Below the pieces are notes generated by a model that was not told where the DNA came from, searched no databases, and saw only the letters and a list, made by a program, of their open reading frames with translations. A DNA stretch of 64,000 nucleotides from Fulvivirga maritima (lineage in GTDB: Bacteria; Bacteroidota; Bacteroidia; Cytophagales; Cyclobacteriaceae). Positions 37,655 through 47,061 of the stretch are shown here, in pieces (the first letter of the stretch is position 1; each line of letters opens with the position of its first letter). The position numbers and the translations under genes are program-made. The stretch is taken from positions 557,501-621,500 of the forward strand of contig NZ_CP089980.1 in NCBI RefSeq assembly GCF_021389955.1, given 5' to 3'.

Positions 37655-40009
37655 CTATTCTGATATCACTTTAAAATGGCGAGTTACTGTTTCGCCAGCT
37701 TCGTCTACAAGGGTTAGTGTATAGTCTCCTGCCCCGGGATTAATAGACATTTGATGTATACGTTTGGTCTCTCCGAGGTATTGATCATTCAAATGCCAGT
37801 AAATAGTGGTTTCAGGTCTTCTGTGAGCCACCTCTAGCACGGCACTACCTGGGCTGCTATCCAACTCTCTGGGAATGAATATTTCTGCATTAGCCTTGGG
37901 ATAAATGATTTCCATAGCCTGTCTTCCGTTCTCCTCAGCCATGCAATCACTTCTATATGGAGGTAATTTTTTATATGATGGATTATTAGACCTGTAATAA
38001 TATTCCTGCACCGGAGGAAGCACAAACCAGCTTACATGCTCCATATTATTCACTGATTCGCAATTAGAGTTCACTCTATAACCATTATGATCCAGATGTA
38101 TTCTATGATGAAAAGGGCAAGGAGACATCTTTTGACCAGCAGATATCACCTCCAAAGTATCTACTTCAGGGCACACATCAGAAGCCTGATAACCAGACAC
38201 AAGACATATCGGCAACTTTATCATTTCAGAAGAAGGAGACTTAAACCATTCTGCTTTAGGCAAAACATCAAAAATATCGAACAAAATGGGAGCTGCCGCT
38301 TCAACTCCTGTAAGTCCGGGGCGGCCTTCACCATCAGCATTACCTACCCAAACACCTACCACATAATCGGCAGTGGTACCTACTGCCCAGGCATCTCTGT
38401 AGCCAAAGCTGGTTCCTGTTTTCCATGCGATCTTCTGAGAAGACTCAAAAAGCTGCCAGGGCCCTTCATCTACCGGGCGATAGACCTCAAGCATAGAGGT
38501 TAGTGTATGATAAATAGCGGCCGCGCTCAGCTCTCCTGTCTTGGTTCTCTTGCCTTCTCTTTGCTCTTGAAGATAAGTGAGCGGCATGAAGTTATTAGTT
38601 GCATATTTATAACTGTCTGTCTGCTCGTAGAAAGATCCTAATGTTCTGGATAGCCCGGCATACATACCCGAAATATCCCACAGAGTACCTTCTGCACCGC
38701 CTAGCACTAGTGCCAAGCCATAATGATCTGGTGATTTGGTAAGGGTGGTCATGCCTAATTCTTTAAGCAGTGAATGAAATTTCTCATACCTATACCTTCT
38801 TAAGAGCTGTACGGCAGGCACATTTAAAGATCTGGCCAGGGCTCTATCTGCTGCTACGGCACCATCATAAGTTTTAGAGAAATTTTTAGGAGCAAAGCCA
38901 CTAAAAAACACAGGCACATCAGGAATTAACATTTTAGGAAGCAACTGCCCCTCATCCATCATAGCAGCATATAAAAAAGGCTTGAGAATGCTGCCTGTAC
39001 TTCTAGGCGCTGTAATTATATCTACCTGACTATCATGATTAGCACCCGCAGAAGAAACATTACCTACATAAGCCAAAACCTGACCAGTACGTACATCTGC
39101 CACCAAAGCCGCTGCATTATGCACTTCATTACCCTTCAAGTGTCGATGGTGCGTTTCTAAAATTTGAGATACTCTATCCTGCAAGCCTGGTCTAATGGTG
39201 GTATGCAAATTTTGCTGCGACTTACCATCATTAATAGCTCGGGTAAGCAGATGAGGAGCCTTTTGAGGCAATGGCAACGGTTCTTCGGGAATAGGCTCAG
39301 CCATAGCCAATGAGCATGTCATTTCATCTATAACACCATCATCTCTTAGTTTCTTTAACAGCCGATTGCGTTTACTTTCCAGCTCATCTCTATTTCTACC
39401 AGGATGTATCAAAGCTGGGCTATTAGGCAGAACCGCCAGGAGGGCCGCTTCTCCCCAACTCAGCTCATCTGGCTCACGATTAAAATATCGCCAGGTAGCT
39501 GCTCTGAGTCCAACCACATTACCTCCAAATGGCGCATGAGAGGCATACATAGCCAAAATCTCATCTTTAGAATATTTTACTTCCAAACGAGTAGCCAGCA
39601 CTATTTCTATTATCTTTTCCCAAATGCTTCTAGGCCTATCTTTTCGACTCAGCCGCATTACCTGCATGGTTATAGTACTACCTCCACTCACTACATGCCC
39701 TGCATTTATATTTTGCCAGGTGGCACGCACCATAGAAAATGGATTCACCCCGGGGTGCCAGTAAAAAGATTCATCTTCAAAATAGGTGACCGCAGTTGCA
39801 TATTTCTCAGGTACCGAATCTAATGCAGGGAATCGCCATTGACCATCAGGAGCCACAGAAGCGGAGAGCAGCTGACCGTCTGCGGCGGTAATGACGGTAG
39901 AATAAGGATCATTGAAAAGCTTGCGCGGAAGAATTAGGCTATACGCCAACAATAATACCACAATACCACCAACCCAATAATACTTATACTTTTTAAAATG
40001 CTGTTTCAC
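37655..40009 (-). CDS. pbpC: Penicillin-binding protein 1C
   Basis: 784-residue bifunctional peptidoglycan synthase. One TM (about 11-27), GT51 transglycosylase with EDESFYWHPGVN and GGSTITMQVMRL, then the transpeptidase with SxxK in STGSILKPF and KTGTSFGYRDAW, and a C-terminal BiPBP domain (HLNDQYLGETK). Length fits PBP1C. The alpha-2-macroglobulin gene often paired with pbpC is not next to it. A 7-bp hairpin lies just upstream. Confidence 0.95.
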   Translation of the reverse strand: MKQHFKKYKYYWVGGIVVLLLAYSLILPRKLFNDPYSTVITAADGQLLSASVAPDGQWRFPALDSVPEKYATAVTYFEDESFYWHPGVNPFSMVRATWQNINAGHVVSGGSTITMQVMRLSRKDRPRSIWEKIIEIVLATRLEVKYSKDEILAMYASHAPFGGNVVGLRAATWRYFNREPDELSWGEAALLAVLPNSPALIHPGRNRDELESKRNRLLKKLRDDGVIDEMTCSLAMAEPIPEEPLPLPQKAPHLLTRAINDGKSQQNLHTTIRPGLQDRVSQILETHHRHLKGNEVHNAAALVADVRTGQVLAYVGNVSSAGANHDSQVDIITAPRSTGSILKPFLYAAMMDEGQLLPKMLIPDVPVFFSGFAPKNFSKTYDGAVAADRALARSLNVPAVQLLRRYRYEKFHSLLKELGMTTLTKSPDHYGLALVLGGAEGTLWDISGMYAGLSRTLGSFYEQTDSYKYATNNFMPLTYLQEQREGKRTKTGELSAAAIYHTLTSMLEVYRPVDEGPWQLFESSQKIAWKTGTSFGYRDAWAVGTTADYVVGVWVGNADGEGRPGLTGVEAAAPILFDIFDVLPKAEWFKSPSSEMIKLPICLVSGYQASDVCPEVDTLEVISAGQKMSPCPFHHRIHLDHNGYRVNSNCESVNNMEHVSWFVLPPVQEYYYRSNNPSYKKLPPYRSDCMAEENGRQAMEIIYPKANAEIFIPRELDSSPGSAVLEVAHRRPETTIYWHLNDQYLGETKRIHQMSINPGAGDYTLTLVDEAGETVTRHFKVISE

Positions 40010-40029
40010 AGCCGCAAATGTAGGCGAAC

Positions 40030-40047
40030 CACCTTTATTTAAAGGTG
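40030..40047. promoter_or_regulatory. Inverted repeat in the pbpC leader
   Basis: CACCTTT, four bases, AAAGGTG: a perfect 7-bp repeat 21 bases before the pbpC start. Could act as an mRNA hairpin or operator. Evidence is the symmetry only. Confidence 0.3.
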
Positions 40048-40139
40048 CTTATAATGAATAATTTAAAGAATGAATAGGGTGATAATCTCTTCAATCGCAT
40101 CTCACTAAAAGCGCTAATTTCATGTATTCTGCGAAATAA

Positions 40140-40589
40140 CTAGAGCTTTTTCTGAAAACACCGGCTATTATCAACACCTATATACTGTCCATAATTAGGG
40201 ATCGGTGAATAACCACACTTCTCGTATAATCTTATTGCTTCAGGCTGTCTTATGCCTGTTTCCAGCACACACTTCTTATAGGAAAGTTCTGCTGCCCACT
40301 TTTCCAATTCACTTAGAATTTGTACTGCTATCCCTTCTCCACGGCATTCGGGTGCGGTAAACATCCGCTTCACTTCCATAGTAGACTCATTAAATTCTTT
40401 AATAGCACCACAGGCAACAGGCTTGTCATTTTTATAGGCTACCAATGCATATTTAATGCTATCCAGCTTATTATATTGATCATAAAATGCATGTTCATCT
40501 CCATCTCTTACCGCCAGATCAGCATCTAAAATGGATACCAAGCTTTTAAAAGCCGAATCAGAAGCATCAGTTCTAACTATTTTAATCAT
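40140..40589 (-). CDS. GNAT-family N-acetyltransferase
   Basis: 149 residues, acetyl-CoA dependent. Motif A is RGEGIAVQILSELEKWA with a slightly altered R-x-x-G-x-A loop; motif B is YEKCGYSPIPNYGQY. The substrate cannot be told from sequence. Free-standing on the minus strand between pbpC and a gene remnant. Confidence 0.85.
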   Translation of the reverse strand: MIKIVRTDASDSAFKSLVSILDADLAVRDGDEHAFYDQYNKLDSIKYALVAYKNDKPVACGAIKEFNESTMEVKRMFTAPECRGEGIAVQILSELEKWAAELSYKKCVLETGIRQPEAIRLYEKCGYSPIPNYGQYIGVDNSRCFQKKL

Positions 40590-40625
40590 CTCAATATAAT
40601 TATAAATTCATGAATTAACTAAGCT

Positions 40626-40853
40626 CTACCTATTCCGCCTTTTCTTCCTTTTTGACTTTTTCTCAATACTATCGGAAGAATCCTCGATTCGGTAACAAAA
40701 GGAAATGGGTATAATTTGTACTACTTCAACTATTCTACCTTCATGTACACCTGGCGTAAACTCAAACGGCATTTTGCCAATTACATTTAGGCAAAAAGTA
40801 ATAAAATTCTCATTCAAGTGTCTTTTTAGTCCATAATGACGTAAACTAAAAAG
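40626..40853 (-). pseudogene. Remnant of a TonB-type C-terminal domain
   Basis: About 75 codons open in one frame, without a proper start. The reading LNENFITFCLNVIGKMPF then FTPGVHEGRIVEVVQIIPIS resembles the end of energy-transducer TonB C-terminal domains (MP-x-FTPG...G-x-x-V-x-V-x-x-x-IPI). The upstream half and any membrane anchor are gone; a stop precedes at 40854. A decayed copy is the best explanation. Confidence 0.5.
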
Positions 40854-40892
40854 TCACATAAAGCCTTATTAAGTCGTATAGCTAACCTAAAA

Positions 40893-41366
40893 CTACTTTT
40901 TCAGTACTATTTCTGCTTTACTAATTTTTAGGGTAGGATTTTCTGAAGTAACCAAAATGGCCTGAAAAGTATAATTTCCATCTTCTTCTATGGTGAGGTT
41001 TGCATTTCTAGCATTAAACTGCCATTTTGTTAGACCTCCTGCCTGCACTTTGGTCTCAGACATAGTCATATCACTCTCAAAAGGATCAATTTCCATACCT
41101 CCGAATTTGGCTCCATCTTTAAGCACCTCCATTCTGAAACTCATTACCACATCACCTTCATATTCTACGTCTATATCAGACCAAATACTCAGTTCATCTC
41201 CCTTTTCCAGGTCAATGGATGTTTCTTTAATGATGAGGTTATTGTCATCAGTGCTTACTTCATTAACGGGTATACGCGCCACTTCTTTGCCAGTAAGGGC
41301 ATCACAGCTTGCTAAAACCAGTACTACTAAAATTATTGAGAGTGTATTAAATATCTGTTTCATCAT
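40893..41366 (-). CDS. Small lipoprotein of unknown function
   Basis: 157 residues. Lipoprotein signal with LASC lipobox, then a beta-rich domain (VVMSFRMEVLKDGAKFGGME, YTFQAILVTSENPTLKISK). No match recognised. It sits just downstream of the resorcinol cluster on the same strand, 72 bases after the ketosynthase-like gene, and may be either its last gene or a neighbour. Confidence 0.6.
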   Translation of the reverse strand: MMKQIFNTLSIILVVLVLASCDALTGKEVARIPVNEVSTDDNNLIIKETSIDLEKGDELSIWSDIDVEYEGDVVMSFRMEVLKDGAKFGGMEIDPFESDMTMSETKVQAGGLTKWQFNARNANLTIEEDGNYTFQAILVTSENPTLKISKAEIVLKK

Positions 41367-41438
41367 ATTTGCTTTTGAGAAAACAAAATTAGTATTCCGA
41401 TAAGGAAAAACAATTGGCGAGTCCTTATTTTAAAAAAA

Positions 41439-42494
41439 TCACTTTTTTAGCAGGATGAAGCCGTGCTGCTTCCCTTCGCAATTGTTATATAACAATATAT
41501 GCTTAAATTCTTTTTTGCCCGCATTTTTCCATAGACAAATATCAGGCAATGCACTTCCTGTTATCAACATAGCTGCAATCCACAAAGAAAAGGCTGGCAC
41601 CGAATAATAATCACCTGAAAGGTGCTTATAAACATATAAATTCTGCTCTTTAAACAAATGCTTTTCTACGTGATCATAAAACCTGTCTGCCACCACATCT
41701 CCATTTCTGCCCAGCACTAAAGCATCAAGGTCATTAACATCGAGATGATTTCTGCTCAAAAACTGTTTTATCTTATCCTCAACCATAACCTCATCTACAT
41801 GCTGAATGGAGTCTACATCCACCACCTCGGCTATACTTCTATCACTTCGGTTAGCTTCAGCCACAAACATGGTTACCCCTTCACCAGGCAACGTACCTTG
41901 AGTGCCTGACTTCAGCAGATGTTCCGTGGAGATCTCCTCCTTTTTAAAAAGATTCCTTTGAGATTCTATATTGTAGTTACTCGAAGACTGTTCTTCACCC
42001 CCTCCAATTAATAATGCTTTGCAGTTGCCTTCTTCCAGCAACATTTTGGCGTCTAACACTGAAGATTCAAAGCACAACCCTTGGTTTACATGCGTAGTAT
42101 TATAACCTCTCTTCTTGCCCATTAAGGCCAGCATACCCGCTACACAATTAGGCGTAGACTGCACAAAATCAGTTGGTGTGAGTGTTCCTTCGTTATAATC
42201 TATGATTTGATTTAAAAAGCGCAATGAATGGTCTACACTTCCATTTGACGAAGCAAATATTACGGCATCTACATCGTTATTCTGCTCCATTAGCGGCATA
42301 CCTGTAGCTACGCTCATGCGCACTAACTTGCTCATTCTGCGCAGCAGCCCCATAGGAATAATGCCTTTGTAGCTAGGCTCATTGGCCAGCAACTGAGGAT
42401 CATTATAGAATTTTACACCTTCCGTGAACAGAGCTCCATAATAAGTCTCCTGAGGTGAAATGCATGACATATCCCGGATAAACATACTACTCAA
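41439..42494 (-). CDS. Ketosynthase-like protein, probable chain-length-factor type
   Basis: 351 residues of thiolase fold. The segment NQGLCFESSVLDAKMLLEEG followed by LLIGGGEE aligns with the KS nucleophile elbow, but the expected Cys position (counted from the GG of IGGGEE) falls on Gly or Gln and not on the nearby Cys. The paired KS histidines are also absent (LGRNGDVV and KHLSGDYYSVP take their places). This suggests a non-catalytic partner of the adjacent FabF-type enzyme, overlapping it by four bases (ATGA). Needs a structural alignment to confirm. Confidence 0.75.
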   Translation of the reverse strand: MSSMFIRDMSCISPQETYYGALFTEGVKFYNDPQLLANEPSYKGIIPMGLLRRMSKLVRMSVATGMPLMEQNNDVDAVIFASSNGSVDHSLRFLNQIIDYNEGTLTPTDFVQSTPNCVAGMLALMGKKRGYNTTHVNQGLCFESSVLDAKMLLEEGNCKALLIGGGEEQSSSNYNIESQRNLFKKEEISTEHLLKSGTQGTLPGEGVTMFVAEANRSDRSIAEVVDVDSIQHVDEVMVEDKIKQFLSRNHLDVNDLDALVLGRNGDVVADRFYDHVEKHLFKEQNLYVYKHLSGDYYSVPAFSLWIAAMLITGSALPDICLWKNAGKKEFKHILLYNNCEGKQHGFILLKK

Positions 42495-43688
42495 ACTTTA
42501 GAAAATATTAATGAAGAACAATTACCGCCAAATCCAAATGAATTAGAAAGGACATGATCTACTGCTTGCCTTTGCTCATACTTCATTACCGGAACTAAAC
42601 CATACTCTGCTATTGGTTTAGCACAATGAAGACTGGGATACAACTCTTTATTATTCAAGACCAGCAAGCTAAAAACAGCCTCTATGGCTCCTGCTGCGCC
42701 AAGTGTATGACCAGTATAGGTTTTGGTGGATTGAAAGGCGGGCACTTTACCTGCAAAAACTTTATTCATACCGGTTTGCTCGGTAATATCATTATTGGGA
42801 GTGCCAGTGCCATGCGCGTTAATGTAGTCAATTTTCTCAGGCGATAAGCCAGATACTTGCAAGGCGTTGGATATTGAAGCCACTACGCCAAAGGCTTCAT
42901 CTGAAATGGAAGACGGATGAAAAGCATCATTAGCATTACCATAGCCAGCCACCTCGCCATACACTCTTTTATCACCTGCCAGCTCTTCAGATTCAAGAAT
43001 AAGATAAGCGGCTCCCTCTCCAAGATTCAATCCTACCCGATCTTCATCAAAAGGCTTACTCTCTTCTTGCGATAAAATCTGCAATGAATTAAATCCATTT
43101 ACTGTAAACTTGGCCAGAGCATCGGCACCACCTACTATGGCTCTGTTGGCTCTGCCTGACTTTATGAGCTTGGCGCCAAACATAATGGAATTAGCCGATG
43201 AAGAACAGGCCGTATTAAAAGTAGTAGAAGCACCTTTAATCTTTAACCTTCTGGCAATATTGCTAGTATGCTCCCCTACATTATACGAAGCCAAAAACTG
43301 TGATGGGGGGCCTATTAAGTGAGCATCTTCATATAACTGATCGGTTCGTGACATACCTCCCACTGTACTGGCAGAAATAAAGGCTGTTTTAAAGTCCTGT
43401 ACCTGTTCTGAGGAAAGCCTTGCATCAGCAATAGCCTGAATTACGGCATAAGAAGCCAGGGCTTCTGTTCTGGATATACCCTCCTCATTAATCTGACACC
43501 TGCCCAGTAGTTCATCAGTAGAAATGGGCACCTCCCCCGAAAGGAAACACCTCAGTATAGCGCGTCTTTAAGATACTGGCCTTTTTCACTCCACTGATCC
43601 CATGCCTCAGGTTCTCCCTGTTTTCGTCCATATTACTTCCTATGGCAGAGATAATACCTATACCAGTAATAAAAACACGCTTACTCAT
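42491..43688 (-). CDS. FabF-type beta-ketoacyl-ACP synthase, broken by a frameshift
   Basis: From ATG 43688 (SKRVFITGIGIISAIGSN) the frame closes after about 55 codons; removing one base from the C5 run at 43534-43538 restores 398 residues reading VFPFGEVPISTDELLG. Catalytic triad intact: Cys in NTACSSSANS, His in INAHGTGTPNND, His in YTGHTLGAAG. It condenses ACP-bound units for the cluster product with the ACP upstream and the KS-like partner downstream. The fault is a single extra base in a homopolymer. Confidence 0.9.
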
Positions 43689-43696
43689 AAATTAAC

Positions 43697-43966
43697 TTAT
43701 GCTTTTTGGTTTTCGGTTATAAAATCAGCTAGCTGACCTACGCTACCCATAATTTTTTTACCCTGCTTAGAATCTGTGATCTTAAGACCATACTCTCTTT
43801 CTAACAGCACACTCAGCTCTATGGCATCAATAGAATCTAATGCAATATTGCTATCAGGTCCAAATAATGGTTCATCAGCTTCGATATCTTCTGGCTGCAT
43901 ATCCATTAAATTAAGATACTCAATGATCTGCTTTTTTAATTTTAAAATAAGTTCTTCACTAGCCAT
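43697..43966 (-). CDS. Acyl carrier protein
   Basis: 89-residue carrier. Phosphopantetheine site S45 in IALDSIDAIEL. An unusual GPDSNIALDS loop replaces the common shorter loop, as in carriers of resorcinol and aryl-polyene clusters. Eight bases precede the ketosynthase start. It is expected to carry the growing chain and hand it to DarB or to the BtrH-like enzyme. Confidence 0.92.
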   Translation of the reverse strand: MASEELILKLKKQIIEYLNLMDMQPEDIEADEPLFGPDSNIALDSIDAIELSVLLEREYGLKITDSKQGKKIMGSVGQLADFITENQKA

Positions 43967-43999
43967 AGTTATGCTATTAAAATAAAAATTGATATTAAA

Positions 44000-45277
44000 T
44001 TAAACTATTCTATTCTTCTTCAATTGAAAGAAGGTAATTACAAAACAAACTAAACAAAAAATAAACAGCCCCAGCAAATCGGACCAAAGTGCCTGCCAGT
44101 TTCCTCCTTTTAGAAATAAAGTGTAAAAACATTCCAGGCACCAATATAATGGAGAGCCATGACTTATAACTTGCATGTATTCTGGCATAACAAAACTGGG
44201 CACCAGCACCCCGCCAATAGCGGCAAAAATAACAATAGCCACCGCCCCAAAGCCATTGGCCTGCTCCTGTGTTCTTGCTGACATACCCACGGCAGCCGAA
44301 AAACTGATAGCCGAAAGCCCTGTCATAATAACTACGACAAGGCAAGCCAATAAATTATCAGGAAGTACTAACTCCGGCAACCCAAGTGATGGAAAAGTAA
44401 ATCTTGCCAGAGAGAAGATAACTGATACCTGAAGTATAACCGCCAAAAGGTATATAAAAAGCTTTGCCCATAGCACCAGTGTGAAATTGGTAGGCATAGT
44501 CTTTAGTCTCATAAAGCTACCGTTCAACCGCTCCTTTACCAGATTATTACCCATAGGGATCACCATAAAAAATATAGCAAAAATGGTCCATGCGGGTACA
44601 TTATGCTGGGTAGAGTTAGGCGCTAATTCATTTTCAGAAAGGGTAGCTGCATACTGTTCTATGGTTACCTGGTTAGAAGTAAGCGCCTTTTCCAGCCGTT
44701 CTGGAGCCTTATCTAATTGTAATTGCGCTGATATTTCTTTTATTAACAAGTCGCCTTCTATACTTTTTACAAAGGCATTGACCACATTAATAATAGAAGA
44801 GCTGAAATTTTCTTGCAACACAGGATCATGATAAAATAAGAGCGAAGGCATATTTAACTCTGTAGAAGCCTGAGATTCTGCTTTTACCTCTAGCTCTTCC
44901 AGCATGATATCACTCACTAAGCGAGATTTTTGGGTAAGCTTATCAGAAAAATCAACAGGAATAATTAAACCTGCTATTTGACTTTCTGCATTCATGGCCT
45001 GTTTAATATTATCTTTACTGAGGCTATCACGCTCAGTAATAGTGAAAAAGCGTGACTCATCAAGCAGCTTCACTAGCCGCTGTCCTTGCTCGCCGGTATC
45101 TTTATTGGCTACTATTAGCGTAACCTTGTTTTCATTAACTATTTGAAAAGCACTATCCTGAATGATGGTAATAATAAAAACCAGCAGCACAGGCATGAAA
45201 AACATGAGTGCCAATCCTGTTTTATCATTCCACAAGATCAGAAGTTCCTTCTTACAAGCTATCCAAAATCTAAACAT
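44000..45277 (-). CDS. ABC-2 type transporter permease
   Basis: 425 residues. TM1 near 20-40 (ALMFFMPVLLVFIITIIQ), a large extracytoplasmic domain (about 45-225), then five further TM segments ending in the ABC-2 fold (AISFSAAVGMSARTQEQANG, IGGVLVPSFVMPEYMQ). This is the DrrB/YhhJ-like layout used for lipids and natural products. Ends 34 bases before the ACP. With the next gene it forms an exporter for the cluster product. Confidence 0.88.
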   Translation of the reverse strand: MFRFWIACKKELLILWNDKTGLALMFFMPVLLVFIITIIQDSAFQIVNENKVTLIVANKDTGEQGQRLVKLLDESRFFTITERDSLSKDNIKQAMNAESQIAGLIIPVDFSDKLTQKSRLVSDIMLEELEVKAESQASTELNMPSLLFYHDPVLQENFSSSIINVVNAFVKSIEGDLLIKEISAQLQLDKAPERLEKALTSNQVTIEQYAATLSENELAPNSTQHNVPAWTIFAIFFMVIPMGNNLVKERLNGSFMRLKTMPTNFTLVLWAKLFIYLLAVILQVSVIFSLARFTFPSLGLPELVLPDNLLACLVVVIMTGLSAISFSAAVGMSARTQEQANGFGAVAIVIFAAIGGVLVPSFVMPEYMQVISHGSPLYWCLECFYTLFLKGGNWQALWSDLLGLFIFCLVCFVITFFQLKKNRIV

Positions 45278-45279
45278 AG

Positions 45280-46020
45280 TTAATCCCTGTACGACTCCCC
45301 TGTTAAGTTAATGAGTAATCCTTTTAAGTCTACTTCGTGCTCTTGCAGCAGATGCTGAGTATTGCCTTTAATAATGATTTCTCCATGATCTATGAGTGCC
45401 ACTCTATTACAAAACTCTTCCGCTTCATCAAGGTGATGAGATGTGTAAATAATGGTAGCACCTTCTTCGTTGAGGTGCTCCAGAAGTTTTATAATGGCCA
45501 TTTTACTCTGCACATCTACTCCCACGGTGGGTTCATCTAAAAAGATAACTGCCGGCTGGTGTATAATGCCAATTGCCAGATTCATACGCCTTTTCATACC
45601 TCCTGAAAAAACGCCTACCTTCTTATTCTTCACCTCACTAAGCCCTAGTATATTGAGAATATCCAATGACCGGGATTTTATTTCTGCTCTTGACAGTTTG
45701 TACATAGCCCCGAAATATTCGAGGTTTTGCATAGGAGAGAGCTCTCCATAAAAGGCATATTCCTGAGGCACGAAGCCCAGTTGCTGTTTTACTTCTATTT
45801 TATTGATCTCACTATCACCCCAATAGTAAAAATGCCCGGAAGAGGGCTCTTGCAGACCACATAATATAGATATTAGCGTGGTTTTACCCGCTCCATTTGG
45901 CCCAAGTATACCGTACCGATCTCCCTTAGCTATAGTCAAATCTATGCCTTTCAGGGTGTCTTCTGTCTGCCCCGGGTATCGCTTAGTAATGCGCTCTATA
46001 GTTATGCAACTGTCTGCCAT
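45280..46020 (-). CDS. ABC transporter ATP-binding protein
   Basis: 246 residues, one nucleotide-binding domain. Walker A GPNGAGKTTL, Q-loop FVPQEYAFYGEL, signature FSGGMKRRMNL, Walker B VIFLDEPTVGVD and H-loop TSHHLDE. Three bases separate it from the permease gene. Powers export of the cluster product; the direction is inferred from the ABC-2 type. Confidence 0.93.
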   Translation of the reverse strand: MADSCITIERITKRYPGQTEDTLKGIDLTIAKGDRYGILGPNGAGKTTLISILCGLQEPSSGHFYYWGDSEINKIEVKQQLGFVPQEYAFYGELSPMQNLEYFGAMYKLSRAEIKSRSLDILNILGLSEVKNKKVGVFSGGMKRRMNLAIGIIHQPAVIFLDEPTVGVDVQSKMAIIKLLEHLNEEGATIIYTSHHLDEAEEFCNRVALIDHGEIIIKGNTQHLLQEHEVDLKGLLINLTGESYRD

Positions 46021-46023
46021 AAA

Positions 46024-47061
46024 CTACAAACGAAGCTTACGTAATTCTTTGAAAGTTTTTAATTCTAGCGCAGAGATTTCTGACATGGCATCAGCTACTT
46101 CATCAAAGTTTTGCTGTGCAGTGGCTCTGCCTTTTATAATACTAGCCATGCGCACAGCATTATATCTTAGCAAGTCACCTGATTTAGTCATTTCTTCTGA
46201 AAAGCGAATGAGCTCATCTTTGCCTAATATCTCAGCGGCCTGCTCTAAAAAGGCAGCATATATAAAACGGAAGCCTCCACCGCCGGTTCCTATCTCCTCT
46301 TGCATACGCACAATCTGAGCCAGATACAAGGCTGCTCTACGCTCACCCAGCTGATCTCTCCACTTCCTTATTTTCTTGGCAGTGTAATTAAAGCCACTAG
46401 CCCCTACTTGCTCCATAGGCACTTGCGTCATCCACCAGGTAGTTTTTTTAATTCCTTTTTTAATGGCCTTTTTAAGCTTGGCTTCGTCTATTTCTCCCAC
46501 ATTTATGGGGTAGTACATTTGTCCGTTAGGCGCTAATGGTCCTCTGGCGAAGCGTACCTCATCTAACTGCTCAGGGGTGAGCTTAGTAAGTGTTTCCATA
46601 ACAGGATCACTCACTATGTAATGGCCATCTTCAAAGCCATGCACAATGATATTATGCGCATTAAAATGGAAACGGTATTCTCTGGGGAAATAAGGCAGAT
46701 GAAAAACCCCTACCTGACATCCTACAGGATCACCATCTTCCAATTTTTTATCTAGATAAGCCCTGGCCGTAACTGGAGATCTGAATTTTTTTCTGGAAAC
46801 TTTTACCCCCAGCGCCTTACAGGTATCTCTAAAAATATAGCCCGGCATAATTCTAAAAGCTATCGCGGGAGCATTATTCACCTTTAAAAAAGGGAGATGT
46901 ACATAAAACATACCGGCTCCGATACCGAAAGCCAGCGGCTCATTCATAAAATCAACTCCATGATGCCTTAGTAATGTAGTAACTACTCCATTCTCACAGT
47001 GAGCAGTTTGTATATGTTTTATGTTATTTTCTGATGTATTTGTCAATATTCCCTCCATCAA
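46024..47061 (-). CDS. BtrH-like ACP-dependent acyltransferase (BtrH_N + DUF4872)
   Basis: 345 residues. The BtrH N-terminal domain shows a possible papain-like set: C22 (TAHCENG), H136 (FNAHNIIVHG) and D152 (IVSDP). The C-terminal part is DUF4872-like. In butirosin synthesis BtrH moves an acyl group from an ACP to an amine, so here it could take the chain from the cluster ACP to an amine or hydroxyl. That is inference from the family. It overlaps the neighbouring 141-residue gene by 38 bases and precedes the ABC exporter. Confidence 0.82.
   Translation of the reverse strand: MMEGILTNTSENNIKHIQTAHCENGVVTTLLRHHGVDFMNEPLAFGIGAGMFYVHLPFLKVNNAPAIAFRIMPGYIFRDTCKALGVKVSRKKFRSPVTARAYLDKKLEDGDPVGCQVGVFHLPYFPREYRFHFNAHNIIVHGFEDGHYIVSDPVMETLTKLTPEQLDEVRFARGPLAPNGQMYYPINVGEIDEAKLKKAIKKGIKKTTWWMTQVPMEQVGASGFNYTAKKIRKWRDQLGERRAALYLAQIVRMQEEIGTGGGGFRFIYAAFLEQAAEILGKDELIRFSEEMTKSGDLLRYNAVRMASIIKGRATAQQNFDEVADAMSEISALELKTFKELRKLRL

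Noticed and set aside
38087-38503. 138-codon plus-strand frame
   Set aside because: Antisense to pbpC, with no homology pattern or ribosome site; a shadow frame.
46300-46536. 78-codon plus-strand frame
   Set aside because: Antisense to the BtrH-like gene with no supporting features.
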